A model generated the notes under the pieces. That model was not told the origin of the DNA. It ran no database searches and saw nothing but the letters and a program-made list of their open reading frames with translations. This document shows positions 44,407-52,420 of a DNA stretch of 64,000 nt, piece after piece. The stretch is from Nocardioides cremeus (GTDB lineage: Bacteria > Actinomycetota > Actinomycetes > Propionibacteriales > Nocardioidaceae). A program made the position numbers and the translations under genes. The stretch covers positions 512,047 through 576,046 of the forward strand of contig NZ_JAULSC010000001.1 in NCBI RefSeq assembly GCF_030518195.1. Reading direction: 5' to 3'. Each line of letters begins with the position of its first letter. The first letter of the stretch is position 1.

Positions 44407-44736
44407 TCAGGAGGAGGCGGCGGGGGTGCTGCTCGAGGTGCTGCTGCCCGACGTGCCCGACGTGCTGCTGGTCGACGAGGTCGACTCCTTGGCCGGCGAC
44501 GCCGACGAGCCGCTCGAGCCGTTGCTGGAGGACGAGGTGCTGCTGCCCGCGCCCGACTCGCTGCGGCTGTCGGTGCGGTAGAAGCCGGAGCCCTTGAAGA
44601 CGACGCCGACGGCGTTGAAGAGCTTGCGCAGCCGGCCCTCGCACTCGGGACACGTGGTCAGCGCGTCGTCCGAGAAGCTCTGGAACTGCTCGAAGGCGTG
44701 GCCGCACTCGGTGCAGGCGTACTGGTAGGTCGGCAT
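44407..44736 (-). CDS. FmdB family zinc ribbon protein
   Basis: A 109-residue protein starting MPTYQYACTECGHAFEQFQSF with the zinc pairs CTEC and CPEC, the FmdB regulatory-protein pattern. After about residue 55 it becomes a long Ser/Thr/Gly tail of low complexity. FmdB relates to formamidase regulation in Methylophilus, but most homologues are uncharacterised. ATG 44736. Confidence 0.88.
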   Translation of the reverse strand: MPTYQYACTECGHAFEQFQSFSDDALTTCPECEGRLRKLFNAVGVVFKGSGFYRTDSRSESGAGSSTSSSSNGSSGSSASPAKESTSSTSSTSGTSGSSTSSSTPAASS

Positions 44737-44844
44737 CGTGTCTCCGCAGGGGTGGCGCTCGGGGGCGCGTGGAACTGTGACGGTCGATCGTGACGCGGCG
44801 CTGGCACTCGGCTGCGCCGACTGCTAATCCTACGTCAGGGCAGA

Positions 44845-47580
44845 ATGTCCGCCACCATGACCGACACCACCTCGAGCAGCAGCGGGCAGCAGCCCGGCTC
44901 TTCCACCGACTCCTCCACCGGCACCGCCGCCGGCCCGACCCCGGCGGCGCCGGGCGGCCCGGCCGGGGCCGTGGCGGGGTTCGTGGTCGGCGGCTGGCGG
45001 CGGTTCCGCTCGCTGCCGCTGCCGATGCGCCTGACGGCGTACGTCGCCCTCGGGCTGGTGCTGCTGCTGGTGCTGGCCACCGCCACCGCCACCGTGCTGG
45101 TGCGCCGGCCGCTGCCGCAGACCAGCGGCGTCGTCGAGGTCGCCGGGCTCGACGGCGAGGTGGAGGTGCTGCGCGACGAGCACGGCATCGCCCAGATCTA
45201 CGCCGACACGATGGGGGACCTGGCCCGTGGGCAGGGCTACGTGCACGCCCAGGACCGGTTCTTCGAGATGGACGTGCGCCGCCACGCGACGGCCGGCCGG
45301 CTGGCCGAGCTCTTCGGCGAGGAGGCGGTCGAGAGCGACGCCTACGTGCGCACGATGGGCTGGCGGCGGGTCGCGGAGAAGGAGGTCGCGCTGCTGACCC
45401 CCGACACCCGTGCCTTCCTCGAGGCCTACGCCGACGGGGTCAACGCCTACCTCGACGACCGCGGCACCTCCACCATCTCGGTGGAGTACACGGTGCTGGG
45501 CCTGGGCGGCCTGGACTACCAGCCCGAGGACTGGACGCCCGTGGACTCCCTGGCGTGGCTCAAGGCGATGGCGTGGGACCTGCGCGGCAACATGGGTGAC
45601 GAGATCGACCGGGTGCTCAGCGCGGACGCGGTGGGCGCCGAGCGGGCCGCCCAGCTCTTCCCCGCCTACCCCTACGGCGAGGTGACCCCGATCGTCACCC
45701 AGGGCGCGGTGGTCGACCAGGTCTACGAGCAGGACGCCGAGCGGGGCCAGACCCGGCTGCCGCTGCGCCCGGGCTTCGAGGCCGACCAGCACGACGCCCT
45801 GCGCGACCTGCGCGACGGTCTCGAGCGGATGCCGGCCTGGCTGGGGCGCGGCGAGGGCATCGGCTCGAACTCCTGGGTCGTCTCCGGCGAGCTGACCGAG
45901 TCGGGCGACCCGCTGCTGGCCAACGACCCGCACCTGGGCACCAGCCTGCCGGGCGTGTGGACCCAGATGGGCCTGCACTGCCGCGACGTCGGGCCGCAGT
46001 GCCCGCTCGACGTCAGCGGCTTCACCTTCTCCGGCGTACCCGGCGTCATCATCGGCCACAACGCCGACGTGGCCTGGGGCTTCACCAACCTCGGGCCCGA
46101 CGTGGCCGACCTCTTCGTCGAGCGGGTCAGCGGCGAGGACGTGCTGCGCGACGGCGAGCTGCGTCCGCTGCGGATCCGCGAGGAGGTGATCCGCGTGCAG
46201 GGCGGGGAGGACGTGCGCATCACGGTGCGCACCGGCAGCCACGGCCCGCTGGTCTCCGACGTCGCCGAGCAGATCGCCGAGGTCGCCGACGTCGCCTCCG
46301 GCAGGCTCGGCACGATCGTGCCCGAGGGCGACGAGGCCGCCGTGGCGCTGCAGTGGACCGCGCTGCAGCCGGGCACCACCGCCGACGCGATCCTGGCGCT
46401 CAACCTGGCCACCGACTGGGACTCCTTCCGGGCCGCGGCCGCCGACTTCGAGGCGCCCGCCCAGAACCTCGTCTACGCCGACACCGAGGGCCACATCGGC
46501 TACCAGGCGCCCGGACGGATCCCGATCCGCAAGTCCGGCAACGACGGCAAGCTGCCCTCGGCCGGCTGGCTGCCCGAGAACGACTGGACCGGCAGCACCG
46601 TGCCGTACGACGCCCTGCCCAGCGTGCTCGACCCCGACGAGGGGTTCGTGGTCACCGCCAACCAGGCCGTCGTGGGTCCGGACTACCCCTACTTCCTCAC
46701 CGACGACTGGGACCGCGGAGCGCGCTCCGAGCGCATCCGCGACCTGCTCACCCAGCGCTTCGAGGCCGGGCCCGTCGACGCCGACGACATGCTCGAGGTG
46801 CAGCTCGACACCCGCAACCCGATGGCTCCGGTGCTGGTGCCGCACCTGCTCGACGTGCCCCTGGACCGCGGGTACGCCGACGACGGGCAGGAGCTGCTCG
46901 GCGACTGGGACTTCAGCCAGCCCGCCGAGGGCGAGCACTCCGCCGCGGCGGCGTACTACAACGTGGTGTGGGCCAACCTGCTGCGCCTCGTCTTCGACGA
47001 CGAGCTGCCCGCCGACCTCGCCGCCGACGGCGGGCAGCGCTGGATGGCTGTGGTCACCGACCTGCTCGACGAGCCCGACGACCCCTGGTGGGACGACGTG
47101 GTGACCGAGGAGGTCGAGACCCGCGACGACACGCTCGCCCGGGCGATGCTCGAGGCCCGCGACGAGCTGGTGCGCCGGCAGGCCCGCGACGCCGAGAGCT
47201 GGACGTGGGGCCACCTGCACCGCCTCGACCTGCGCTCGGCCACGCTGGGGGAGTCGGGGATCGGCCCCGTCGAGGCGCTGCTCAACCGCGACGACTGGGG
47301 CGTGGGCGGCGGCTCCGCGATCGTCGACGCCACCTCGTGGGACGCCGCGGAGGGCTACGCCGTGACCGCCGCCCCCTCCATGCGCCTGGTCACCAGCCCC
47401 GGCGACTGGGACGCCTCGCGCTGGGTCAACCTCACCGGCGTCTCCGGGCACCCCGCCAGCGAGCACTACACCGACCAGACCGACCTCTGGGCCGACGGCG
47501 AGACCCTGCCCTGGCGCTTCGGCGACGAGGCCGTCGAGGACGCCACCGAGGACCGACTGGTGCTGCAGCCCCCCGACTGA
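44845..47580 (+). CDS. Penicillin acylase family protein (peptidase S45)
   Basis: An Ntn-hydrolase that hydrolyses amide bonds, for example of beta-lactams or acyl-homoserine lactones; the natural substrate is unknown. 911 residues with an N-terminal cytosolic Ser/Thr/Pro segment, one TM helix (about 65-85), then the alpha chain and the nucleophile S343 in GIGSNSWVVSG, which becomes the beta-chain N-terminus after self-cleavage. PLLANDPHL and VIIGHNADVAWGFTNLGPD are family blocks. Start ATG 44845 or 44857. The TM helix suggests membrane anchoring, unlike classical periplasmic acylases. Confidence 0.9.
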   Translation: MSATMTDTTSSSSGQQPGSSTDSSTGTAAGPTPAAPGGPAGAVAGFVVGGWRRFRSLPLPMRLTAYVALGLVLLLVLATATATVLVRRPLPQTSGVVEVAGLDGEVEVLRDEHGIAQIYADTMGDLARGQGYVHAQDRFFEMDVRRHATAGRLAELFGEEAVESDAYVRTMGWRRVAEKEVALLTPDTRAFLEAYADGVNAYLDDRGTSTISVEYTVLGLGGLDYQPEDWTPVDSLAWLKAMAWDLRGNMGDEIDRVLSADAVGAERAAQLFPAYPYGEVTPIVTQGAVVDQVYEQDAERGQTRLPLRPGFEADQHDALRDLRDGLERMPAWLGRGEGIGSNSWVVSGELTESGDPLLANDPHLGTSLPGVWTQMGLHCRDVGPQCPLDVSGFTFSGVPGVIIGHNADVAWGFTNLGPDVADLFVERVSGEDVLRDGELRPLRIREEVIRVQGGEDVRITVRTGSHGPLVSDVAEQIAEVADVASGRLGTIVPEGDEAAVALQWTALQPGTTADAILALNLATDWDSFRAAAADFEAPAQNLVYADTEGHIGYQAPGRIPIRKSGNDGKLPSAGWLPENDWTGSTVPYDALPSVLDPDEGFVVTANQAVVGPDYPYFLTDDWDRGARSERIRDLLTQRFEAGPVDADDMLEVQLDTRNPMAPVLVPHLLDVPLDRGYADDGQELLGDWDFSQPAEGEHSAAAAYYNVVWANLLRLVFDDELPADLAADGGQRWMAVVTDLLDEPDDPWWDDVVTEEVETRDDTLARAMLEARDELVRRQARDAESWTWGHLHRLDLRSATLGESGIGPVEALLNRDDWGVGGGSAIVDATSWDAAEGYAVTAAPSMRLVTSPGDWDASRWVNLTGVSGHPASEHYTDQTDLWADGETLPWRFGDEAVEDATEDRLVLQPPD

Positions 47581-47619
47581 CCCCCGTCGGTGGAGTGGTC
47601 GCAGACGACACAGGCCCTT

Positions 47620-47751
47620 CGTTGGTCGAGCAGTGACGAGCGCCAGCGAGGAGCGTCGCCGAGACCCGGTGAGGTGCCCACGCGCCGTACGCCGTGGGGT
47701 CAGGGGGTCTCGGCGTCGCTCGAGCCTTCGGCCCTCGCTGCTCGACCAACG
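47620..47751. repeat. Intergenic inverted-repeat element, copy 1
   Basis: A 132-nt unit bounded by CGTTGGTCGAGCAG and its exact complement CTGCTCGACCAACG. Inside are second-level arms CGTCGCCGAGACCC and GGGTCTCGGCGTCG (one mismatch) and a variable centre with GCCGTACGCCG. The whole unit folds into one long interrupted hairpin. No protein is encoded. It begins 40 nt after the penicillin acylase stop. Confidence 0.85.
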
Positions 47752-47763
47752 GCGGTGCCCTGT

Positions 47764-47895
47764 CGTTGGTCGAGCAGTGACGAGCGCCAGCGAGGAGCGT
47801 CGCCGAGACCCGGTGACTTTCGTGCTCGCCGTACGCCATGGGCTTACGGGGTCTCGGCGTCGCTCGAGCCTTCGGCCCTCGCTGCTCGACCAACG
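47764..47895. repeat. Intergenic inverted-repeat element, copy 2
   Basis: Same 132-nt length, orientation and arms as copy 1, from which it is separated by 12 nt. The arms are nearly identical; the centre differs at about a dozen positions. Confidence 0.85.
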
Positions 47896-47906
47896 GCGGT
47901 GCGCAC

Positions 47907-48071
47907 CGTTGGTCGAGCAGTGACGAGCGCCAGCGAGGAACGTCGCCGAGACCCGGTGAGTGGCGTGCTCGCCGTACGCCGAGACCCGGTGAGGTGCCAA
48001 CGCGTTGTACGCCATGGGGTCAGGGGGTCTCGGCGTCGCTCGAGCCTTCGGCCCTCGCTGCTCGACCAACG
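47907..48071. repeat. Intergenic inverted-repeat element, copy 3 with internal duplication
   Basis: A 165-nt copy separated by 11 nt from copy 2. The segment CGCCGAGACCCGGTGAG occurs twice in its left half, explaining the extra 33 nt. It ends 8 nt before the stop of the convergent transporter gene. Confidence 0.85.
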
Positions 48072-48078
48072 ATGGCCC

Positions 48079-49989
48079 TCAGTGGGCGGCCACCCGGTCC
48101 GGTGCCCGCACCCGGCCGCGGGAGACGCGCACGACGCGGCCCTCGTCGGCAGCCACCCGCAGCGCCCGGGGGAAGCGGCCCGGGCCCCAGAACTTCGCGT
48201 TGACGGCGTCGGCCAGGTCGGCGACCGCCATCTCGTCGTGCTCCTGCATGGCGGCTGTGATCAGCTCGATCTCCGAGTCCAGCGCCCGCTCGGACGGCTC
48301 GCTGGGGGCGGGCGGGATCCAGGGCGAGCCGACTCCTCGACCCGGCCCCGGGCGGTAGCGGCGGCTGCCGGTGCTGCCCGCGACCTGCCGGGCGCGACGC
48401 TCACGGATGCGGGCGTCGCGCTGGCGGCGCTCGACGGCCCTCGGGTCCTCGCGGTCCTCGTCGCCCGCGGACTCCTCGCCCTCGGACTCCTTGCTCTCGG
48501 ACTTCTCGCTCTCGGACTTCTCGGCCTCCTCGTCGGAGTCCGTGTCCTCGTCGCTGGTCAGCGGTGCGGCAAGGCTCTCCAGGTCGCTCTTCTCGGCCTT
48601 GACGCCGAAGACGAGCTCGATGAGCCCGCCGATCGCCATCACGCCGGCGCCGATGTAGAAGGCCAGCGCCACCAGCCCGCGGTCACCGGACTCGATCAGG
48701 CGACCGAAGAGCAGCGGGCCGGTGATGCCGCCCACCGCGGTACCGACCGCGTAGAAGAACGCGATCGCCAGCGCCCGGGTCTCCATCGGGAAGATCTCGC
48801 TGACCGTCAGGTACGCCGCGCTCGCACCCGAGGAGGCCAGGAAGAACGCCGCGGCCAGGATGGCCAGGAAGATCCACCGGTTCCCCTCGGTGCCGGTCAG
48901 GTAGAACCCGAGAACCGTGACCACGACGGCCGAGCCCAGGTAGGTGCCCGCGATCATCGGCTTGCGGCCGACGGTGTCGAAGAGGCGGCCCAGGGTGACG
49001 GGGCCGGCGAAGTTCGCCAGCGCCCAGACGATGACGAACAACGGCACCATGCCCGACGAGACGTCGTAGAAGCCGTTGAGCAGGGTGCCGAGGTTGAACG
49101 TGACGCCGTTGTAGATGAACGCCTGGCCGATGAAGAGCGCCAGGCCCAGCACGGCCCGCTTCGGGTACTTGGTGAAGGCCACCTTGGCGATCTCGCGGAA
49201 CGGGATCGTCTTGCGCTGGCGGATCACCAGCGTGTCCTCGGGGTCCTCGAGCTCCTGGCCGGTCTCCTCGCGCACGTCGTCCTCGATGTCGCCGACGATG
49301 CGCTCGGCCTCGTCCTCCTGCCCGTGGATGAACAGCCAGCGCGGGCTCTCGGGGACGTGGCGGCGCACCACGAGGATCGTCAGCCCCAGCACGGCCCCCA
49401 GCCCGAAGGCCAGGCGCCACCCGAGGTCGGCGGCGAAGATGGAGCTGTTGAGCAGCACCAGCGCCAGCGCCGAGCCGGCCGCGGAGCCGAGCCAGTAGGA
49501 GCCGTTGATGGTCAGGTCGACGCGTCCGCGCACCCGGGCCGGGATCAGCTCGTCGATCGCGGAGTTGATGGCGGCGTACTCGCCACCGATGCCGGCACCG
49601 GTGAAGAACCGGGTGACGTAGAAGAACAGGGGCGTGGTCGCGAACGCCGTCGCGACCGTCGCGACGATGTAGACCGCCAGCGTGATCAGGAAGAGCTTCT
49701 TGCGGCCCCACCGGTCGGTGAGCTGGCCGAAGAACAACGCGCCCAGGGTGGCGCCCACGATGTAGATCGCGGCCGCCAGGCCGATCTGGCCCGCGCTGAT
49801 GTCGATGCCCGAGCCGTCCTCGGTGAGCCGGGCGGCGACGTTGCCGACCATGGTCACCTCGAGCCCGTCGAGGATCCACACCAGGCCCAGGCCGAAGACG
49901 ACGCGCCAGTGGAACCTCGACCAGGGCAGCCGGTCCATCCGGGCCGGCACCTGGGTCTCGATGCGGTTGAGCTCGGCCGTGCTGCTCAT
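48079..49989 (-). CDS. MFS transporter (sugar/aromatic-acid type) with long cytosolic tail
   Basis: A 636-residue transporter. The first 461 residues are a 12-helix MFS of the sugar-porter or AAHS-like group: motif GQLTDRWGRKKLF, FFTGAGIGGEYAAINS, PESPRWLF, RLFDTVGRKPMIAGTY. The last 175 residues are cytosolic: an acidic Ser/Glu/Lys stretch, an Arg-rich segment, and a terminal 60 residues (about 568-631) resembling a winged helix (MAVADLADAVNAKFWGPGRF). Typical relatives end soon after helix 12. Substrate unknown. ATG 49989 overlaps the stop of the upstream small gene. Confidence 0.85.
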   Translation of the reverse strand: MSSTAELNRIETQVPARMDRLPWSRFHWRVVFGLGLVWILDGLEVTMVGNVAARLTEDGSGIDISAGQIGLAAAIYIVGATLGALFFGQLTDRWGRKKLFLITLAVYIVATVATAFATTPLFFYVTRFFTGAGIGGEYAAINSAIDELIPARVRGRVDLTINGSYWLGSAAGSALALVLLNSSIFAADLGWRLAFGLGAVLGLTILVVRRHVPESPRWLFIHGQEDEAERIVGDIEDDVREETGQELEDPEDTLVIRQRKTIPFREIAKVAFTKYPKRAVLGLALFIGQAFIYNGVTFNLGTLLNGFYDVSSGMVPLFVIVWALANFAGPVTLGRLFDTVGRKPMIAGTYLGSAVVVTVLGFYLTGTEGNRWIFLAILAAAFFLASSGASAAYLTVSEIFPMETRALAIAFFYAVGTAVGGITGPLLFGRLIESGDRGLVALAFYIGAGVMAIGGLIELVFGVKAEKSDLESLAAPLTSDEDTDSDEEAEKSESEKSESKESEGEESAGDEDREDPRAVERRQRDARIRERRARQVAGSTGSRRYRPGPGRGVGSPWIPPAPSEPSERALDSEIELITAAMQEHDEMAVADLADAVNAKFWGPGRFPRALRVAADEGRVVRVSRGRVRAPDRVAAH

Positions 49990-50288
49990 CGGGCCACCCC
50001 CGTCGCGACGACGCCCTCACGGCGCTGGCGCAACCAGCGCCACACCCGCAGCGGGAACATCCCCAGCAGCGGGGCCTTGCGGCCCAGGTCGCCGGAGGCC
50101 GGGCGGTCGAAGGCGGCGGCGTAGTGGGCGGCCGCGCGGGCCGAGGCGTACTCCTTGGAGCCGCCGGCACCGCAGCCGCGCTCGCAGGCCCAGGCCATCA
50201 CCGCCCCCTCGCTGCGGAACCGGTGGCGGTGGTCCAGCAGCCGACAGCTCAACGGCGGGGCCGGGGGCCGGGACGCGTGCGTGGTCAT
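49986..50288 (-). CDS. Small conserved protein with CERGCGAGGSKEYAS motif
   Basis: A 100-residue protein: His/Arg-rich start, then VMAWACERGCGAGGSKEYASARAAAHYAAAFDR and a basic C-terminus (FPLRVWRWLRQRR). The two cysteines may bind metal. ATG 50288; a second ATG at MAWACERG is possible. It is co-translated with the transporter (ATGA). No function known to me. Confidence 0.65.
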   Translation of the reverse strand: MTTHASRPPAPPLSCRLLDHRHRFRSEGAVMAWACERGCGAGGSKEYASARAAAHYAAAFDRPASGDLGRKAPLLGMFPLRVWRWLRQRREGVVATGVAR

Positions 50289-50393
50289 GGGGGGCTCCTC
50301 TCGTCGCGGCCCCCGCGCCCTCGGGTCGACGAGGGGACCACCCCGACGACTACCCGGGCGCCCGGAGGGCCCGGTTCACCCTCCTGGGCAAGG

Positions 50394-51008
50394 TCACCCG
50401 CCGGGATGAAGGTGCTGCAGGCCGGCGGGGGAGACCACCGCGGTGACCGGGCGGTCGTGCTGCTCGCGGGGCACGTCGAGGCCCACCTCGTCGTCGTGCA
50501 GCAGCACGCAGGTGAAGGTGCCGACCGGCACCCGCGCCAGCGCCCGGTCGTAGGAGCCGCCGCCCCGGCCCAGCCGCATCCCGTCGGGGGCGACCGCGAG
50601 GCCCGGCACCAGCACCACGTCGGCGCCGGCCACCGCGCCGGGGCCCAGGCGCTCGCCGTCGGGCTCGAGGAGGCCACGCGTGGCCGGGCGCAGGTGCTGG
50701 TCGCCCTCGTGCCGTGCCCAGTCCAGGTCGCCGTCGGGCAGCAGCACCGGCAGCAGCACCCGGCGGCCCGAGGCGGCGAGCGCCTCGAGGAGCAGGGCGG
50801 TGCCGGGCTCGCTGCCCACCGAGACGTACGCCGCCACCGTGGCCGCGCGGCGTACCTCGGGGCTGGCCAGCAGGTGCTCGGCCATCGCTCGGGCGACCTC
50901 CTGGCGCTCCAGGAGCGGGCGCCGGCGCCGGGTGGTCAGCACCCGGTCGCGCAGCGCGGTCTTGGCCGCGCCGGCACCGTCTGTGGAGGGGGTTTGCTCG
51001 CACCGCAC
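50394..51008 (-). CDS. 5-formyltetrahydrofolate cyclo-ligase
   Basis: Converts 5-formyl-THF to 5,10-methenyl-THF with ATP. The 204-residue protein has a basic RRRRPLLERQEVARA start, VAAYVSVGSEPGT, and the nucleotide-binding MRLGRGGGSYDRALA loop. GTG 51008 lies 6 nt after a TAGGCT hexamer on its strand. It diverges from UGPase, an arrangement shared by many actinobacteria. Confidence 0.92.
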   Translation of the reverse strand: MRCEQTPSTDGAGAAKTALRDRVLTTRRRRPLLERQEVARAMAEHLLASPEVRRAATVAAYVSVGSEPGTALLLEALAASGRRVLLPVLLPDGDLDWARHEGDQHLRPATRGLLEPDGERLGPGAVAGADVVLVPGLAVAPDGMRLGRGGGSYDRALARVPVGTFTCVLLHDDEVGLDVPREQHDRPVTAVVSPAGLQHLHPGG

Positions 51009-51014
51009 GGGTCG

Positions 51015-51024
51015 AGCCTACGAT
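51015..51024. promoter_or_regulatory. Overlapping divergent -10 elements
   Basis: Minus-strand TAGGCT (51020-51015, 6 nt before GTG 51008) and plus-strand TACGAT (51019-51024, 7 nt before ATG 51032) share the central TA. Both genes would be leaderless, and only one polymerase could melt this DNA at a time. Confidence 0.55.
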
Positions 51025-51031
51025 CGGGTTC

Positions 51032-52420
51032 ATGGGTTCCCCTGGCTTGCGCGCTGCCCGCGAGAAGATGAAGGCCGCCGGCGTCGACGAGGTCGCCATC
51101 GAGACGTTCGCGCACTACTACCGCCTGCTCGAGCACGGCGAGACCGGGATGATCCCCGAGTCGAGCATCGAGCCGGTCGACATGGAGTCGCTGGCCGACG
51201 TCGAGGTCGACGACCAGGTCGCGTCCGAGGCGATCACCAGGACGGTGGTGGTCAAGCTCAACGGCGGCTTGGGCACCTCGATGGGCATGGACCGCGCCAA
51301 GTCGCTGCTGTGCGTGCGCCGGGGCCTGTCCTTCCTCGACATCATCGCCCGCCAGGTCCTGCACCTGCGCAAGCAGCACCGCGCGACGCTGCCGCTGGTC
51401 TTCATGAACTCCTTCCGCACCTCCGGCGACACGATGGCCGCGCTGGCCCGCTACGAGGACCTGCCGGTCGAGGACCTGCCGCTGGAGTTCCTGCAGAACA
51501 AGGAGCCCAAGCTCCTGGTCAAGGACCTCTCGCCGGCCAGCTGGCCCAAGGACCCCGACCTCGAGTGGTGCCCGCCGGGGCACGGCGACCTCTACACCGC
51601 GCTGCGCGGCACCGGGCTGCTCGAGCAGATGATCGAGGCCGGCTACCGCTACGTCTTCGTCTCCAACTCCGACAACCTCGGCGCGGTGCCCGACCCGCGG
51701 GTGGCCGGCTGGTTCGCCTCCTCCGGCGCGCCGTTCGCGATCGAGGCCGTGCGCCGCACCGCCTCGGACCGCAAGGGCGGGCACTTCGCCCGCCGCAAGA
51801 GCGACGGGCGCATCGTGCTGCGCGAGACCGCGCAGACCCTCGACGAGGACAAGGCGGCGCTCGGCGACCTCGACCGGCACCGCTTCACCTCCACCAACAA
51901 CCTGTGGTTCGACCTGCAGGCGATGAAGGACGCCCTCGACCAGCGCGAGGGAATCCTGGGCCTGCCGCTGATCAAGAACGTCAAGAACGTCGACCCCGGC
52001 GACGCCTCCTCGCCGAAGGTGGTGCAGGTCGAGACCGCCATGGGTGCCGCGATCGAGGTCTTCGAGGGAGCCCGGCTCATCGAGGTCGGCCGCGACCGGT
52101 TCGTGCCGGTCAAGACCACCAACGACCTGCTCGTGCTGCGCTCCGACGTCTACGCGATCGGCTCCGACTTCGTGCTCGACCAGGAGTCCGAGCAGGTGCC
52201 CTACGTCGAGCTCGACGAGACCTACTACAAGCTCGTCGGCGAGTTCGACAAGCGCTTCCCCGAGGGCGCCCCGTCGCTGAAGCAGGCGCAGAGCCTGACG
52301 ATCCAGGGCGACGTCACCTTCGGCCACGGGGTCTCGGTGGTCGGCGACGTCCGGGTCGGTGGACGCTCGGCCCAGCGCGTCGACCCGGGTGCCGTGCTGA
52401 GCGGCGACCCGAATGCCTGA
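51032..52420 (+). CDS. UTP--glucose-1-phosphate uridylyltransferase (eukaryotic-type)
   Basis: Makes UDP-glucose from UTP and glucose 1-phosphate. The 462-residue protein belongs to the eukaryotic-like UDPGP family rather than GalU: VVVKLNGGLGTSMGMDRAKSLL (nucleotide loop), VFMNSFRTSGDT, FVSNSDNLGAV, NNLWFDLQAM and a C-terminal left-handed helix region. ATG 51032. Its last 8 nt overlap moeA, the start of the molybdenum cofactor cluster. Confidence 0.93.
   Translation: MGSPGLRAAREKMKAAGVDEVAIETFAHYYRLLEHGETGMIPESSIEPVDMESLADVEVDDQVASEAITRTVVVKLNGGLGTSMGMDRAKSLLCVRRGLSFLDIIARQVLHLRKQHRATLPLVFMNSFRTSGDTMAALARYEDLPVEDLPLEFLQNKEPKLLVKDLSPASWPKDPDLEWCPPGHGDLYTALRGTGLLEQMIEAGYRYVFVSNSDNLGAVPDPRVAGWFASSGAPFAIEAVRRTASDRKGGHFARRKSDGRIVLRETAQTLDEDKAALGDLDRHRFTSTNNLWFDLQAMKDALDQREGILGLPLIKNVKNVDPGDASSPKVVQVETAMGAAIEVFEGARLIEVGRDRFVPVKTTNDLLVLRSDVYAIGSDFVLDQESEQVPYVELDETYYKLVGEFDKRFPEGAPSLKQAQSLTIQGDVTFGHGVSVVGDVRVGGRSAQRVDPGAVLSGDPNA

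Noticed and set aside
45340..47580. Beta-lactam catabolism cluster
   Set aside because: A penicillin acylase family gene alone does not indicate beta-lactam use, and no beta-lactamase or phenylacetate genes are near.
47620..48071. CRISPR array
   Set aside because: The units are 130-165 nt, similar over their whole length and internally palindromic, with only 11-12 nt between them; there are no unique spacers and no cas genes.
47590..50124. 844-codon plus-strand frame across the repeats and the transporter gene
   Set aside because: Its first part is repeat DNA and its remainder is antisense to a clear MFS transporter; no family resemblance.
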